DNA of 64,000 bases. It comes from Phymatolithon calcareum. Its lineage: Eukaryota > Rhodophyta > Florideophyceae > Hapalidiales. Position numbers and translations under genes: made by a program. This document shows positions 1 to 12,540 of this stretch, piece by piece. The stretch is taken from contig OZ345357.1 in assembly GCA_977006965.1 (NCBI GenBank), positions 1,054,001-1,118,000 of the forward strand, in the 5' to 3' direction. Positions within the stretch are counted from its first letter, which is position 1, and every line of letters starts with the position of its first letter. The notes under the pieces were generated by a model, which made no database searches, was not told the DNA's origin, and was given only the letters and a program-made list of their open reading frames with translations.

Positions 1-1546
1 ACATCATGCCCGTCGCCTCGACCACCTCTTCACCCGGTAGGACTGGTCCTGCAACATTGATTTCGATGGGCACCGGTGCCACGAACACGTGCGGGTTGTT
101 GGACACAGGAGTACGTTGACTCGTGGGCCTCAGCACGGGGGTCCCACCTGGAGTTCCTGCCAATGGCTCTTCCCGAAGAGTCTCAAGCTCGCCTAGATCC
201 TCCTGGGTCGCCACGACGTCGTTGCCGGCAACGCTCGCTTCGGCCGCCAGAGTATCTACGACTTCGTAGACACGGTTCCGGCGGTACTCCTCGATGAGCG
301 GGGTCAATTTGGCCCCCGCGACATGTATATCCATGCGACGCCAGTTGGGCAGCTCACCGTTGAGCCGGTCACCCCTACTTTTTCCCAACGCTGGACCCTC
401 GCTCATGAACCGGTCAGGCAGCATGGGGCACCACCGTTCGACGTCGAACAGGACGTAGTCGGCGCTCACGAAGATTGGTGACCAACCATGTTTGTCACCC
501 TCGCCACGGTTGGCTGTGGGCATGACATTGCGGAAGGGTGACAGTTCACCCCAGTGGATGGTGTCGATGAATCCAAGGAGCTTCAGGAGTAGCTCTGCGT
601 ACTCCTCGCCGACGAGGAGTGCGGGGGTTAACTTGCGGATGAGCTTCCGCAGCGTCGGCGAAGTCCACCACAAGCGACCGTCGCGGTGTTCGACTCGCCC
701 AGCCGACTGGGCGCCAGCCTGTATGAGGAGGTCAAACGCAACGTTGCGGACCCAGAGTGTCAGGAAGGCGCACCAGACGACTTTAGATTCCGGAACCTGA
801 GACGACGAGTACGGTCGGGAGGCCATGATCAGGCCGTTGGTGTACGCGATGCGCGGCAATGGAACGTTCCAGCCGTAGGCCACCTCCATCGGGATCTACC
901 ATTCCCCACCGACGGTGTAACGAGCACGAGCGACGCCGGCGTCGTTCCTCACATAGCGCGCCTCGCGCTGTTCACGGGTAACGAAGCATCGGAGCTCGTG
1001 CCTCTTTCGCCGCGGCCACTGGCGCTCGTGCACGTCGACGTCGACGGAGCTGTACCGAGGAGGCAGCACCGGTGCTGGCCACTGGCGGAGGAACTCCTTG
1101 TGCACCGAACCGTGCCCGACCGCATGGCAGAACTGCGAGTTATTGGCAACGGTGCCACGCAGCCACTCCAGGAAGCGGCGCTCTGCCGCCGACTCGGCGT
1201 ATCGAACGTCTCAAACGCCGGCGGGCATGACGAACCCCGGCAAGGCAAGCTTCCCACGGCGTATTAGGAGGTTCTGACAACCCTCCGGAGGTTTGGCGAA
1301 CCACTGATGGTTTTCATCGTCCTCCACCGTCGCAAGCGGGCCAGACACGCGGGTATACCACTCCGCAGTGTTTGAGGCCGACGTCGGCACCCGGGCGCGG
1401 AAGTATTCGATGGCCGGACATCGATTGGCGACCATGACGCGGCGAGGTAGTGGCCGCTTGGCTAAGGAGGGGGTGGTGTGATAATACAAAATGGGACTGT
1501 TCCCGACCCCCTTTGACAGCGTGTACACGTGGACACGCTGTCCGAA
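1..1546 (-). pseudogene. Long unrecognised frame with two in-frame stops; possible endogenous totivirus-like coat-protein relic
   Basis: One minus-strand frame stays open from 1546 past the left edge of the window, interrupted only by a TGA at 1211-1213 and a TAG at 896-898. The last 895 bases have no stop at all. About 510 residues are visible, with normal-looking mixed composition and several Trp/Cys-containing stretches. The DNA is clearly more GC-rich than the rest of the window. I recognise no domain. A non-coding stretch of about 550 bases lies just upstream, like a viral leader. I recall totivirus-like RNAs being reported in the red alga Chondrus with parts transferred to the nucleus; totivirus coat proteins lack easy motifs, so this identification is a guess. 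A host gene family or a transposon protein is also possible. The coding nature is fairly sure, the identity is not. Confidence 0.5.
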
Positions 1547-2106
1547 TCACGCGAAACTTCTAGTTAGCGACGCGCTAGCCACGTGTCCAGCGCTTAGGTA
1601 GCATAGCACTTAACCGCCGTCGTCGGCGAGTGAATAAACCAACAAGGGGTTTTCGGAAGCACACACACACTCGACTGGCTCAGCCACCGTCAAGGCGCCC
1701 AAGGGAATTAGGACCCAGGGCTCGCCAACGACCGCCGTTCTGACCCCACTGAGTGTGTGTTGCTAAGGGAAACCCCTGTGTTACCACTTTTGCTACGTCG
1801 CCTGCTTCGTGCCGGCTTGCCTCACCACGTCACCTTTGACGTTGATCGGGTTGTCTACCCCTGCCAAACCCTGCGTAGGGTGATCGCCTCGTGTCTGTCG
1901 ATCAGTACCGCCGTCCTAGACACTTCGGGGTGTTTACAGTCCACCCCGGCGTCACTTCCACCGTTGGGAGTGACGCCAAACCGCTCTACCACCCGCTTTC
2001 TGGCCCACTAACCGTCTGCCTCAGGTGCACACGGAACGAACGGTCGTTCACCCTGAGCTACCACCGAACGAACCGTTTCGTTACACTCGGATTTGACTAC
2101 TCTTAA
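1547..2106 (-). other. GC-rich stretch without a gene, leader-like
   Basis: All frames are broken here. It lies directly upstream of the frame that starts near 1546 on the minus strand and has the same GC-rich character, so it may be the untranslated leader of the same inserted sequence. It ends abruptly where the pogo-like transposase frame begins at 2107. Confidence 0.35.
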
Positions 2107-2952
2107 TACACAAAAGCATGGATGCGCTCGGACTTATTTCAATCTTGCCTGAATAGATTTGATAAGTACATTGGAACCATGCTAAACCACAAAGTCGTAC
2201 TGCTCCTTGATAACGCCAGCCCACACGGAACGCCAGAAAATCACCCACAGCTCAGAAATGTGGAAATTGTGTTTCTGCCGGCAAATACGACTTCAAAACT
2301 CCAGCCTTTTGATGCTGGAATAATCGCCTTCTTCAAAACGCGATATAGAAAGATACAATACAGTCGAGCACTGGACTTCATTGACGCTGGAGTGAAAAAC
2401 ATTTACGGCATTGACCAACTGACTGCAATGCGCTGGAGTTTGCAAATATGGGAAGACTTTCCAGGGGAAATCATTTTCAATTGCTAGAAGAGAACAAGGT
2501 TGTTAGACGAGAATTTGAGCGAGGACAATTTGAGACAAGAAAGTGTCGTTGACGAAACAGAAACTGACCTCGAAAACTTGATGAATGTATTAGCGCCAGC
2601 TGTATCACGGATGAGCATCGCAAATCTTCTAAACCGTGATGAAGAAGAGCCTTGCGTCCAGCAGATGTCGGTCGACGAACTCGTGGAAGATGCTTTGGGA
2701 ATGATGAATCAGAGGCGGGACGTGGAAGCTTTGGAAGAAGATGCGGAAAGTGATGATGACACTTTCGTAGAGCTTCCCACAATTTCAGAGCAACTGAAGG
2801 CGCTGTCCATCACGAAGAGAGTGCTGGAAGATGGCGAGATCTTGGATTGCTCGGCCATGCGGGCTGTGGTGCACGCTCAGATGAGGCTGCGAAAGGAGAA
2901 GTGTTTGGCGATGCAACAGCGTCGGATTACTGATTTCTTTCATAGAAACTGA
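2107..2952 (+). pseudogene. pogo/Tigger-type DDE transposase, C-terminal part, one nonsense codon
   Basis: The reading frame carries the DDE_1 hallmarks: an LLLDNASPH segment holding the second catalytic Asp, and an LPANTTSKLQPFDAGII segment holding the third. A TAG at 2485-2487 interrupts it exactly where the family usually has Trp in an N-C-W context, and the same frame then continues open to the stop at 2950-2952 with an acidic tail. So a single TGG to TAG change is the only break in this part. The N-terminal half, including the DNA-binding domain, is absent. The acidic C-terminal region (2500-2952) is like the variable tail of jerky/Tigger transposases. The element is dead, but apparently not very old. 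Confidence 0.85.
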
Positions 2953-3078
2953 TAGTCTGTAGAAACTGAGGTACACGTGTAGTTTCTGCGATATGATATA
3001 AATTCACTTCTAGAATATTCTCGATATCTGGATTTCTGACCCCCCGACAGGAGCTATCCAGTTATCGAGGGTTGACTG
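2107..3078 (+). mobile_element. pogo/Tigger-like DNA transposon, 3' part with right terminal repeat
   Basis: The right end reads, on the minus strand from 3078, CAGTCAACCCTCGATAAC, typical of Tigger/pogo terminal inverted repeats, and is followed by the dinucleotide TA at 3079-3080, the target used by Tc1/mariner-type elements. The transposase frame 2107-2952 fits this. The left half (DNA-binding domain, first catalytic Asp, left terminal repeat) is missing; the element breaks off at about 2107 against the GC-rich relic. Confidence 0.8.
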
Positions 3079-6000
3079 TATCGGATGGATACTGTGTGCT
3101 CCCATATAGATTCACCTAAATTATGTACGTATTCGCCATGGAACGGAGGATGCACCGTTGATTGAGTACGATATCAGAACGGTGATAAACGACAGTGCGG
3201 GCAGTCACGAGACTAAACCAAGAACAATACTGTACTGTATGAATAGAAGGTAGTGCATAAGTGTGAAGTCAGTATTGAAACTGATCGTAAAACAAGCCAA
3301 GAGCAACGAATGTGTCTTGAATACCGTTTCTAGTGTGAGGGGACTGTGCAAAAATTTGCAGGGCACGTCTGTAGAGTTCGTAATTCGTGGAAGGGGAAGA
3401 GCGAACAGGGGCGACTGATCGTCCGACAGAGAATCTCTGATTTGCGTCGGAAAGTTCGTTTAAGTTGCCATCTGTGCAATACGGAACGAAGTAGAAACGG
3501 GCGGTAAAATTAGAAAGAAGGAAAGAAAAAAGAAGGGATGAGAGCATGGAGCGCGCTTTCTGCCCGTGTAGGCGGCAGAAACGGGCTAGTGCACATCAGA
3601 TTCACGTCAAATCAGGGGATACATTCAGGCAGCAAAAACGGACAGAAAAAACGTAACGCAACGCGCGAGTGAGTCGTTGAGCCATCCTCCCTCCGCATGC
3701 GACACACAGTCCGAAATTGGGACGACCTTGCACTGCATTGCACTGGCCAACGATACTGTATCGATATCATGCCCTGCCCCGCGCTGCAGCATCACGAGCT
3801 GCTGCCGATTATCATATGATATGGAGGGGCGGGCGTGCAGGCCAGAGGCAAAAATTTCACAGCGCGCCGTGAAGCGCGTCCTTCCGTCCGGGACAGGGAG
3901 GGTGATGAGGTCAGCGGACTTACAATTTTGTGCGCGGTAGTATCAAATTCCACCCCCGGTTTGATACTGTCGTGTTGTGCAGCTCTTGTTAGTCGGGTCT
4001 CTCTCTCTTGTTCATATGACTGGATTCTACTGTAACGAGTTTGAATTCTTTTTTGGGACGCCACGTTGCAAGCCAGTCTCCGACCGCTATCATACAGTTC
4101 TGTTCGATACTTTTGTCAGCACATCCATACTGTATCGATACTGTATCTACCGTCCTGTCGCTGATCAGATGCGCAACCTCATCCTGCCCCGAAAGTGAAC
4201 CTGTGCAGCGTCCGAGGCCGAATGAAACGGCAGGGGAGATCGAGGTCGTTACATCGCTACAGCCATGCGTCGACATTGCGTGCGTTGTAGAATTGAAGTC
4301 AAGTGAGATTGAGAGAATCGCGTGCCGCGATCGCGATCCATTTTGCCGTTGTGTATGTCACTCCGAAGGGGTATAACGGGTTTGCATGCAGTGCAACAGG
4401 GCTTCGTCACTGCTGTTTTGCAGAAAGTCATTCATCTCTCTGCGGCAGCAGCAGTTAGAGTAAAACGTGGAGCCGGGACTGCTGCTTCCTGTGGAATCAT
4501 CTACGAAAAAGTGCGCACAGCGGGCAGCGAAGGAGCGAGCTATCAATGAGCTGGGGTCATAAAAGCACTGCGCGGTACCATTCTGTAGTTTATTTCCATC
4601 GAAGTTTATTTAAAACCATCATAGTCATATGAATATACGGGCCATGCTTCATCAGTTGCTAACTTCCAGTGCGCAGTCTGTTGAAATCTACAGTACCGTC
4701 TGTCAGAGGCGGTGGGAAAGTTCTCATTTAGTTGTGCTTCTTACTTGCCTTCCATGTCAGCACGAGCACCGGGGGAATTGCGTAATTTGTGAGATTTTTG
4801 TACTGCCCGGTATCCCTTCTTCACGGTAAAATGGCAACTAGGTTCCCGTCGTGTGTTCCGAGGGCTCACATGTTCTATGCTAGGGTCTATGGCGGCCGAC
4901 GCCGCAATTTTCATATCGTGCTCCTGTCTCACGCTCTACACACGCATTGGTACACTCCGTCGGAATCCTGCGCTGGGGTCGCGTCTAGTGGTCTATCATC
5001 CTGTCAATAGCTTCTTCTACAGCTCTCTTCTCGTCCTGTGTCCTGGAGGCCTTCAGCAGAGTTTTTCGGAGCATGCGCATCGAACGTGTCCCTTCCAGTC
5101 CATGTCTCTCCGCTACCAGAGTTGGGTCCCCTGGAAACCTCCCAATAAACCATTACATCCGCACCGTCCGATGGCCCTACTAGTAGAAAATACTGAATAA
5201 ATTAGTGGTACCACGTGATTTTACTATCCGTTTACACAGCACCCCTGGCCCGCTGTGCAGTGCGGAATCAGGGTGCCTTTGGTCGCCATGTGTAATGTTA
5301 TTCCCCTTTTAGGATTGGAGGTGCTGTCTTTGTCAGGGACACCAAAGTTGAAACCCTGCGCGCTCGCTCGTCCGTTCTTCCAACACTTGCTTTGCAATTT
5401 CGAACATTCATTCCTCATTGGAGACCTCGGCCGCTCGCTGCTCGCGACAAGGCATCGCTCTTATAGTGCAAAGCAGGACTCACTCACTCCTCCTTTACGG
5501 TTAATAAAGTACAGTGCTGTAAAGAGTTCTTGAATTATATCGAATATGACAAATACAGTTTATAGTCGTACAGAATTGCATGACATAAATCATCAAGGGA
5601 TGAGCATCGACGAGATTCTAAAATGGTTTGGAAAACGGTGTGGTCCTGGGAAGTGTAAGAAAATCATCATAAATACTTTACCATTCTTGATATTTATGCC
5701 TACTGTACCTTCTGATATAGTATCAGAGGTATGATAGAACAAGAAACCGCAGATTGATACTCATGTCTTCCTTGATATCATGGATATTGATTTATAAAGT
5801 GTACTTTTTGGCAATTGCTTTATCTGGAGAAAGAAGCTATGCAGTGGAACCGATAGTTTCGAATGTATGTTATGATTCAATATAAATGATATCTTGGAAA
5901 AGTCTGATATTTTTTGATATCCCAAATAATTTCCCCGATATCTGATATTTCGAAGACATCGAAATATCAATGCTCCGTCCTACACAGTACCCGCAAGTGC

Positions 6001-6315
6001 TTTTTACAGTCCCGTATCTTACTGTAATCGCAAGGTGAGTGTAAATTGAGTCGTCAATGAGGGCGAGGGAAATGTACTTGAGAAGAAAAAGAATTTGTAT
6101 GATAGTAGTGTTGTGGATAAATCTAACGACAAAACGGAATAGTACAGTACAAGTCGATTCTACATTAGTACCAAAAACGAAATAAGGCTCATCAAAACCC
6201 GCGCGCATTTCACGAACAGCACCTCCATGTCGCCGTCCATCCTCCGTGTCCTTACGCGAGAATAAAACAAAGTTTGCAACATTCACCCCTCGGCCTCTCG
6301 AAATGGCATCCTCTC
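3079..6315. other. Intergenic stretch, no gene recognised
   Basis: No convincing gene on either strand. The short frames (for example 5546-5734 +) show no known motif. The word TACTGTA and its complement recur (3228-3239, 4128-4151). A patch at about 5700-5975 is rich in GATATC/TGATATT-like words on both strands and looks like a degenerate simple repeat. Confidence 0.6.
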
Positions 6316-7197
6316 TCATCCATTAATCTGCGCCAGCGGCGCAAGTTTCATACTCGGCAATCGCTGCACCTCCTCTTTCACCCTTGGAGGGTCACCCGCC
6401 CTTGGCGACGTGAAGGCAATAGGCGCCATAACCGCATGCGGCGATCGCACACATTCCACCGTCCCCTCCTTCCCCTGTCTCAGTCCCTCTCCCGTCCTTC
6501 CCGCCTCCCTCACCGCCGCGGTCCTCTGCGCAAACGTCATCGTCGGCGGCGGTAACGCTCTCGGTCTGCCGGCGGCCACAGCGGAGAATAGTTCTAGCGA
6601 ATCCGGCCGTCGCCCGGTCTCATCCCTGAATAACGGCGCATTCAAATGAGCAACGGCCTGTTCTCGCCGCGCTCTCTTCACGGACGCGCGATACTTCTGC
6701 AAATGACTGGCGACATTCTCGCGAGTGAGGGAGTGCACGCCCATGCGTGCCATGATCTGTTTCGGCACCGCGGTGTCGACGCCGAGCGCCTGCACGGCGT
6801 TGACGAACTTGGCGTGCAGCGCATCGGTCCATACTAGACGTGACTTCTTCGCCGCACGCGACCCGTCGGAGGAGGACGAGCCGACCGTCGTGGCGTTGCA
6901 CGGACGGGAGCCGGCTGAATGCGCGGCGGGCCATGCGGTGTACGACGGGGACGGGTTGAAGGTTGGTGCGGAGAGATCGGAGTGTGCGCGTTTGGTCAAC
7001 GCCGATGGTGACGCGGGTAGGGAGAGGGGAACGGACGGGGAGATGGAAGCGGCGGCGAGGGAATGAACGGCGTGTGCGGCACGCGAGGCATGCACGCCGC
7101 CGTATTCGATGTAGAGAGGGGCGCCGTTCTGAGTGTAGGCGTACGGGGTGGCGTACACTCGAATGGTGCGTGTTTCCTCGGCGAGACGCGACATCAT
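6316..7197 (-). CDS. GARP (G2-like/MYB-related) transcription factor
   Basis: This is a 293-residue protein. Residues about 119-176 form a GARP B-motif: [20 protein letters not shown], then [25 protein letters not shown] (SHLQKY at 164-169). The domain binds DNA as a single MYB-like helix-turn-helix and is known from plants, algae and some other protists, where members act in nutrient, circadian and chloroplast gene control. The N-terminal 118 residues are Ala/Ser/Pro-rich and low in structure; the C-terminal part is Arg/Pro-rich. No receiver domain or coiled-coil is visible, so the closest type cannot be named. Two ATG codons stand in tandem at the start (7192-7197). It appears intronless and has no close neighbour; a TACTGTACTGTA word lies about 290 bases upstream. 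Confidence 0.9.
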   Translation of the reverse strand: MMSRLAEETRTIRVYATPYAYTQNGAPLYIEYGGVHASRAAHAVHSLAAASISPSVPLSLPASPSALTKRAHSDLSAPTFNPSPSYTAWPAAHSAGSRPCNATTVGSSSSDGSRAAKKSRLVWTDALHAKFVNAVQALGVDTAVPKQIMARMGVHSLTRENVASHLQKYRASVKRARREQAVAHLNAPLFRDETGRRPDSLELFSAVAAGRPRALPPPTMTFAQRTAAVREAGRTGEGLRQGKEGTVECVRSPHAVMAPIAFTSPRAGDPPRVKEEVQRLPSMKLAPLAQING

Positions 7198-9229
7198 GGG
7201 GGAGACGGTGGTGGGAAGTCAGGTGCTGGGCAATTGAGTGGAGGGCGAATGAAGGCTTTATTGGAGAATTGGAAGGAGTGCAAGGTGGATTTGAAGGTCA
7301 GACTAGGCGGGAAATGTAGATAAACAGGTGGATGCAGATGCCGGGGACAGATGGATACGGACGCATGTATGTGAAACGGATGCGGGTGCGGATCGGGTGC
7401 GTGGAAGGGCGGCAATGATTGCTTCCAGAAATCGAATGAGATGTGCTGAATCGAAGGTATGTTTGAAACTATTTAATTGGGATACTGTACTGTACATCGC
7501 ACTATTTTTGTGCACCCTCTTCTGTTCAACAATACGGTACAATATTATGATGATGCAGGGGAGCAATATGATAGGGGAAAAAATTCTGATTTCAAATCGA
7601 ATCAACAGCGATGAATGCAAGCATGCACCTTCCTCCTGTTGTTTATTTTGTGTTATGAAATTGCGTGAATTCATTTCTGGTTTCGACAGTTTCTTGCATT
7701 GTGGGAACGATTGGCAGTGGAAAGAAGAATGTTCAGCAGAGAAGAGGGTGCGTATATTATACGGCAAGTCAAGTCAAGTCAAGTCATTGTTGAGCAGGTC
7801 CATTTTGCTGTGACGTGCATCTCTTTCACACCTAAAGGGACTGGGATCGGGGCAGGGGCCGCGAGACGGACAGAGGCAATCAATATATTATTTCAAAAAC
7901 TCTATCCTCCCGCCCTGCCATGCCATGCCATGCCCTATCATGCCCTGTCTGCTTACGGCTCTCGTGAAAGAAGCGAGGTGACTTTAGAGAGCATGTACAC
8001 TAAAGCGTACAATGCTGTACATATACTCATCGCGTTCGTATCCGACTTACACGACTCTGTGCACATTCAAGTCAGTACAGCACTGTATCAATACAGTACT
8101 GCCATATTAACCATACACCGTAGTGGAGGTTGTATTTGCATCCAAGGCATACGGCCTTGCAGGACGGACACCCACACACAATTGGCATTGATGGAAACGC
8201 ATAAGATCGAATCTGCATCATGTACCCATACCGTACATTCAAATGCACTCTTCGGAACTACCATTCATGTTGGACAAATCCAACGGATATGCTGCAGCTG
8301 CGACTGCTCTGTCGCAACCTTCCTGCAAATATCCATACGCGCCCTTTCCCGCCAGTTTCTAACTCGCCCGTGTCGGCAATGATATTCAATGCTAATCACC
8401 ATCGCGTCGCAATGCACTTTCATAATCACACGCCGTAACAAGAAGTGCAACGAGCAGCACCACCACAAATAGAACCGTATTCTCTTCTTTCGGTGCATGC
8501 AGAAGTCGACCGCATTTTATCTTTTCACCCTTTGTCGCACCTATTTTTCAAATAGACCGATCCCGCCCGCCACGTGAATCCTATCTCAGTCGCCTTTTCC
8601 TTCTCAAATTATCCTTCGACACACCGACTGATTTTGTGTCGATTATTGTTTTTTCATCCGCTCCTATGTTTCTCCGACTATATCGGGAGTATACGTTCTC
8701 TATCATCACCGTCTGCGTATCATATACGGTACGGCACACCTCAGGAAGCCTTTCTCAATATGTGCTTTCCCTGCTGTATTGTAGCTTACTAGGGGAATTG
8801 CTCCCATAACAGCACTATACAACAGGGCAATTTCCTGTGTGCTTTCCCCGACAGGTAATCCATTCCTTCTGATGTTTCTTCGCGATACTCTCTTCGAAGT
8901 CTCTTTCACTCCAATTCCATTTCCATCGCCATTTTCACTTCGATTAAGTATCTGCAAGGCAATCAACTCTCAGCAGTTGAAACGGTAAATCCTCGCGAAG
9001 AAAGGAAGCTGATACATACTGCTCATATATGCCACATAGAGCCTTCGTGCTATTCTCAAGTGTCAATAGTTCCTAGCTTGCTTGCTCCTAAACCTGCACC
9101 TTCTTGTGTGCAACATGTGTACCGCCTGGTATTAATGATTTATGTTTCGAATGAGCTTCCATATAATTTATGAAAGCTGAATATCTGAGAAGAAAGCAGA
9201 AAATCAGCTGGCCTAGCAATCATCGAATG

Positions 9230-9258
9230 CATCATTTACTCACTGTGAGTAAATGATG
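9230..9258. repeat. Perfect short hairpin
   Basis: Thirteen-base arms (CATCATTTACTCA and its exact complement) flank a three-base centre. No gene lies nearby. Confidence 0.85.
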
Positions 9259-10978
9259 TGACGCATCAGCTACAGTAGTTTATGAAAGAAGTAGCCTCCC
9301 ATAAAGCGGTGCGCTGCGGAACATAGACGGCCGACATGCAGCCGTCAATTTCTGGTCTGTCTACGCTACTCTTCAGTTATTTCTACGGGAAACACACGTC
9401 TCAATTGGAAGCATTCAACTCTCCGAATAACTCCTCCCCTCGGCCACGTATTGGGATTGGTGAACTTCACCATGATTCCCATACAAAATCGAACCAGTCA
9501 GTGCAACACCATCATATTCCGCAGCGGTCTTGAGCCTTCATCCGCCCGATCTAACCACATCTCGGTCACGCTTATCCGACGAGACTACTGTAGCGACACA
9601 ATCATGAGTCTGCCATACTGGCTTCTGCTATGGGAAGAAATTCGTGCGTCAATTCGGTCAAGGCGATTGGCAAACGTGCTTCGAGATGCGCCAAGACATC
9701 CTTGAAGTTGCCGCACACATCAAATACCTTCCATATTGCTGTCTTGATTTGACACTCATGGGCACTAACAGTCATTGTCACACATGCAGTTGATCTACGC
9801 CAAGCTTGGCCACCAGCTATCTTTTCCAAAACCTTGTCAAGTCTGCGACCTACCCCTTGTACGTACTGTGCCATTCATGTGGTTCTAAAATTTATCTTCT
9901 CGTCCATATCAGTACCCGCCGTCTAAAACGCCTCGCTAACAGCTCAAGCTATCTAAATAATTTGGCTATCGCGGGGGACATGGAGCTTCCTTCCACACAA
10001 TTCTGTATGCCACTATGGCGACACTGCCCGCTCTTGTCCAGTTCCAAGCCCTCGCTCTTTATCTTCTCCATTAACGTGTTTTCCCGTCACATTCGCACAG
10101 GGACAAGCTCAGTCTCTTTCAATGCATCCATTTGATTTGAAAGGAACAAGTTTAAGCGAAGAAATAGCTTCTCGATATGACCATGTACCCGTCCCGCATG
10201 CATGCGTCCATTTCAGCACAGCCTACATCACCACTCGCCTGGGTCATATAAAGTGATAAATTGAGCTGACAAAAGCCCCGCCCTGCTCTAACTTTTTCTG
10301 CGTTTCGGGGTGCCGCATTCATTTAAACAAGCAAAGTAACTTGTTGGGCTTAATCAATGAGCTCAATAGGTTGCTCTGCTTTCTCGCTCTACAAACACTG
10401 CAACCGATAATCTCCAAGAATTTGATGAAGAACTTCATTTCTGAGACTGAGATCTGACTTTGTTCTACTCCAGTCATATCCAGACAGAAGGCGATTCAGT
10501 TAATTTATAGTCAGTAGAATTCCATTGTGGCACATCCTGATGTCATCTCGAGTTTGCCAGTCCTCTCTCTTCTCCGCACTTGACTAGGTAGCGTAGGGCG
10601 GGCCCCATCTCTGATCGCTGTAATGGCTATATACCGCAACAGGTTTCCACGGAATAGCGGACGATCAGTTGCCCGGAGGGCAATCTGCAAACCACCGATC
10701 CCTTTCCAGACACGAACGTTGCCAGGCGACTGCTGTTATTTCATGGACTAATGCGACTGTGGTAAAATTTAATCATTTCTGTCTTTGATCATCGTTCGTT
10801 GATCCCGTGCCTCTGTTGTATGACGTTTCTCTCTCGATATAGAGCGTCTCATGTCGCAACCACGTTCTGAAACCAGAAAACGCGTTGTCGATCATACCCG
10901 CATGCTTAGTCTGCGCACTTCAAGACGAGAGATGACGTAATTCCGCCATTGAAATGACCTCGATTCAGCGGCCGCTGC

Positions 10979-11059
10979 GGGATAGCATCAGGACACGTTC
11001 TGTCATTCGCGAGACCTAGCAGGGCTCACGAATGGCAAAATGTGTCCCGATGCTATCCC
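10979..11059. repeat. 81-nt foldback with 35-nt arms
   Basis: The left arm at 10979-11013 (starting GGGATAGCATCAGGACAC) matches the reverse complement of 11025-11059 with five mismatches, all transitions, two of which would be G-U pairs in RNA. The spacer is 11 bases. Shape and size resemble a small-RNA precursor, but no expression evidence is available. Confidence 0.85.
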
Positions 11060-12494
11060 ACGTTTGCAAGCCTCCCGTGTGCAAGTCTATTCAACTCTTA
11101 TACCAGGGCTGTGCACAGCACTCGTCGTTATTGAGGCACATTCGTATACAGAATCGCCAAGATCAACGATCCTACCCATTGCTGAACCAAGACACTGGAG
11201 GTGTGCCCGAAAGGTGATACGGATGAACTGTTGAAGAGCGATACGCCCTGCGGAACAGTCACCTAAATAATAGACCACCCTTTGATCTTCTCTCTTAAAA
11301 TACATATCATGGCTGGATTTATCGGCCTCTTACAAGCTATATAAAGGGCATCCCACACAGAGAAGCGGTGTTTAAATGCTTGCCATTTCGCACAATGGAC
11401 TACTCGCAAGTGCTTCCTGGACTGCGACATTTTCAGTACTGACTGCTTATTTGCACTTACTAAGACATCACTGTTGCATGCAAAAAAGTGCTTAAGGCGA
11501 ACATCAGCCTGAGAAAAAAGCTAGAACATATAATACACATTCAGGTGTACTCATAGACTTCCTGCCCCACCGCCGTCATGAAGAGCGGCTCCGTTCTCAT
11601 TACCGGCGCACTAATAAGGCGTCTGGCAAATGCTCGTTGAAGCACATGCTCAGGGCTTTGAGTGGGAACGTCAATGGAATGGATGGAAAATCATCATTCT
11701 TTTTGGCAGGTCAACAACACTGGTAACAGATGCAATACTTGAAATTATCACCTCGCACAAAGGCGACGACGAAATAGTACATCATTGAAGCGGTGCAAGT
11801 TTCAAACTTCGCAGTCATTGCATTCGTACTTAGTCTGCGCCGAGCTTACTTGCCGGGACGGAAAGCCAGCGGAGCTCGGACCATATGAGGCAGCAACAAC
11901 GGCTCACCGGTGAGGCCAAGGTGATTGCAGACGAAATCAAAGTAGAACAGCCATACTACTGAGCGTAGACGCAGATCGTCCGCGTTGCCTCGGTGGCACG
12001 CGACACCAGTTACAGGAGGGAGATGACCTGACATCGAGGACTGTTCATCGCCATGGCACAAACAGGCGATAATAGACGAAGCGCGAAGGGCAGGCACGGA
12101 GATTCCGGGAAATATGTCTGGACGTGCGTATGTCAGCTGCCCCATGTGTGTGGATCGGGGTGCTCCGTGGCGAGTCGCCGAATACAAGACGATTTTGAAA
12201 CGACAATTGCGGCGCCCCTCGTCTTGATTTCAAATCGAATCGTACTTCTAACGAGAGCGGCAAACTGAAAACGGATCAGTATCCGTTGTATCAAACGGCT
12301 TAGGGCAAGCCAGAGTCGTAAGGTTGCGACAGATCTGGAAGCTATGATATACTGAAATTGTCCACCAGGCCGTTTGTGCATGATCTAGGTCGGTGTGCAG
12401 TACGTATTGGTTTCGCTCCTGCGTGCGGCCCGTTTCGTTTTCCGACAGTGTAAACTTCACAGCACAGTGCGCAATTTCTAGCTAGGAGCACGGG

Positions 12495-12540
12495 AGCATT
12501 TTGGCCCAAATAAACGAAATAATTTTCGGGCCAAATTGCT
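12495..12540. repeat. Hairpin, 13-bp arms
   Basis: AGCATTTTGGCCC pairs with GGGCCAAATTGCT with one mismatch across a 20-base AT-rich loop. Confidence 0.7.

Noticed and set aside
686-1267. Plus frame of 193 residues in the GC-rich left end
   Set aside because: It is the antisense shadow of the longer minus-strand frame, which has the better protein-like reading.
7328-8382. Two plus-strand frames of 161 and 227 residues
   Set aside because: Composition follows the repeats in the DNA (AAGTC, TGCCA); no motif; the second starts in the middle of the first.
11578-11640. Short stretch reading GSVLITGA, like the start of a short-chain dehydrogenase
   Set aside because: The frame stops after about 20 residues and no further dehydrogenase sequence follows in any frame.
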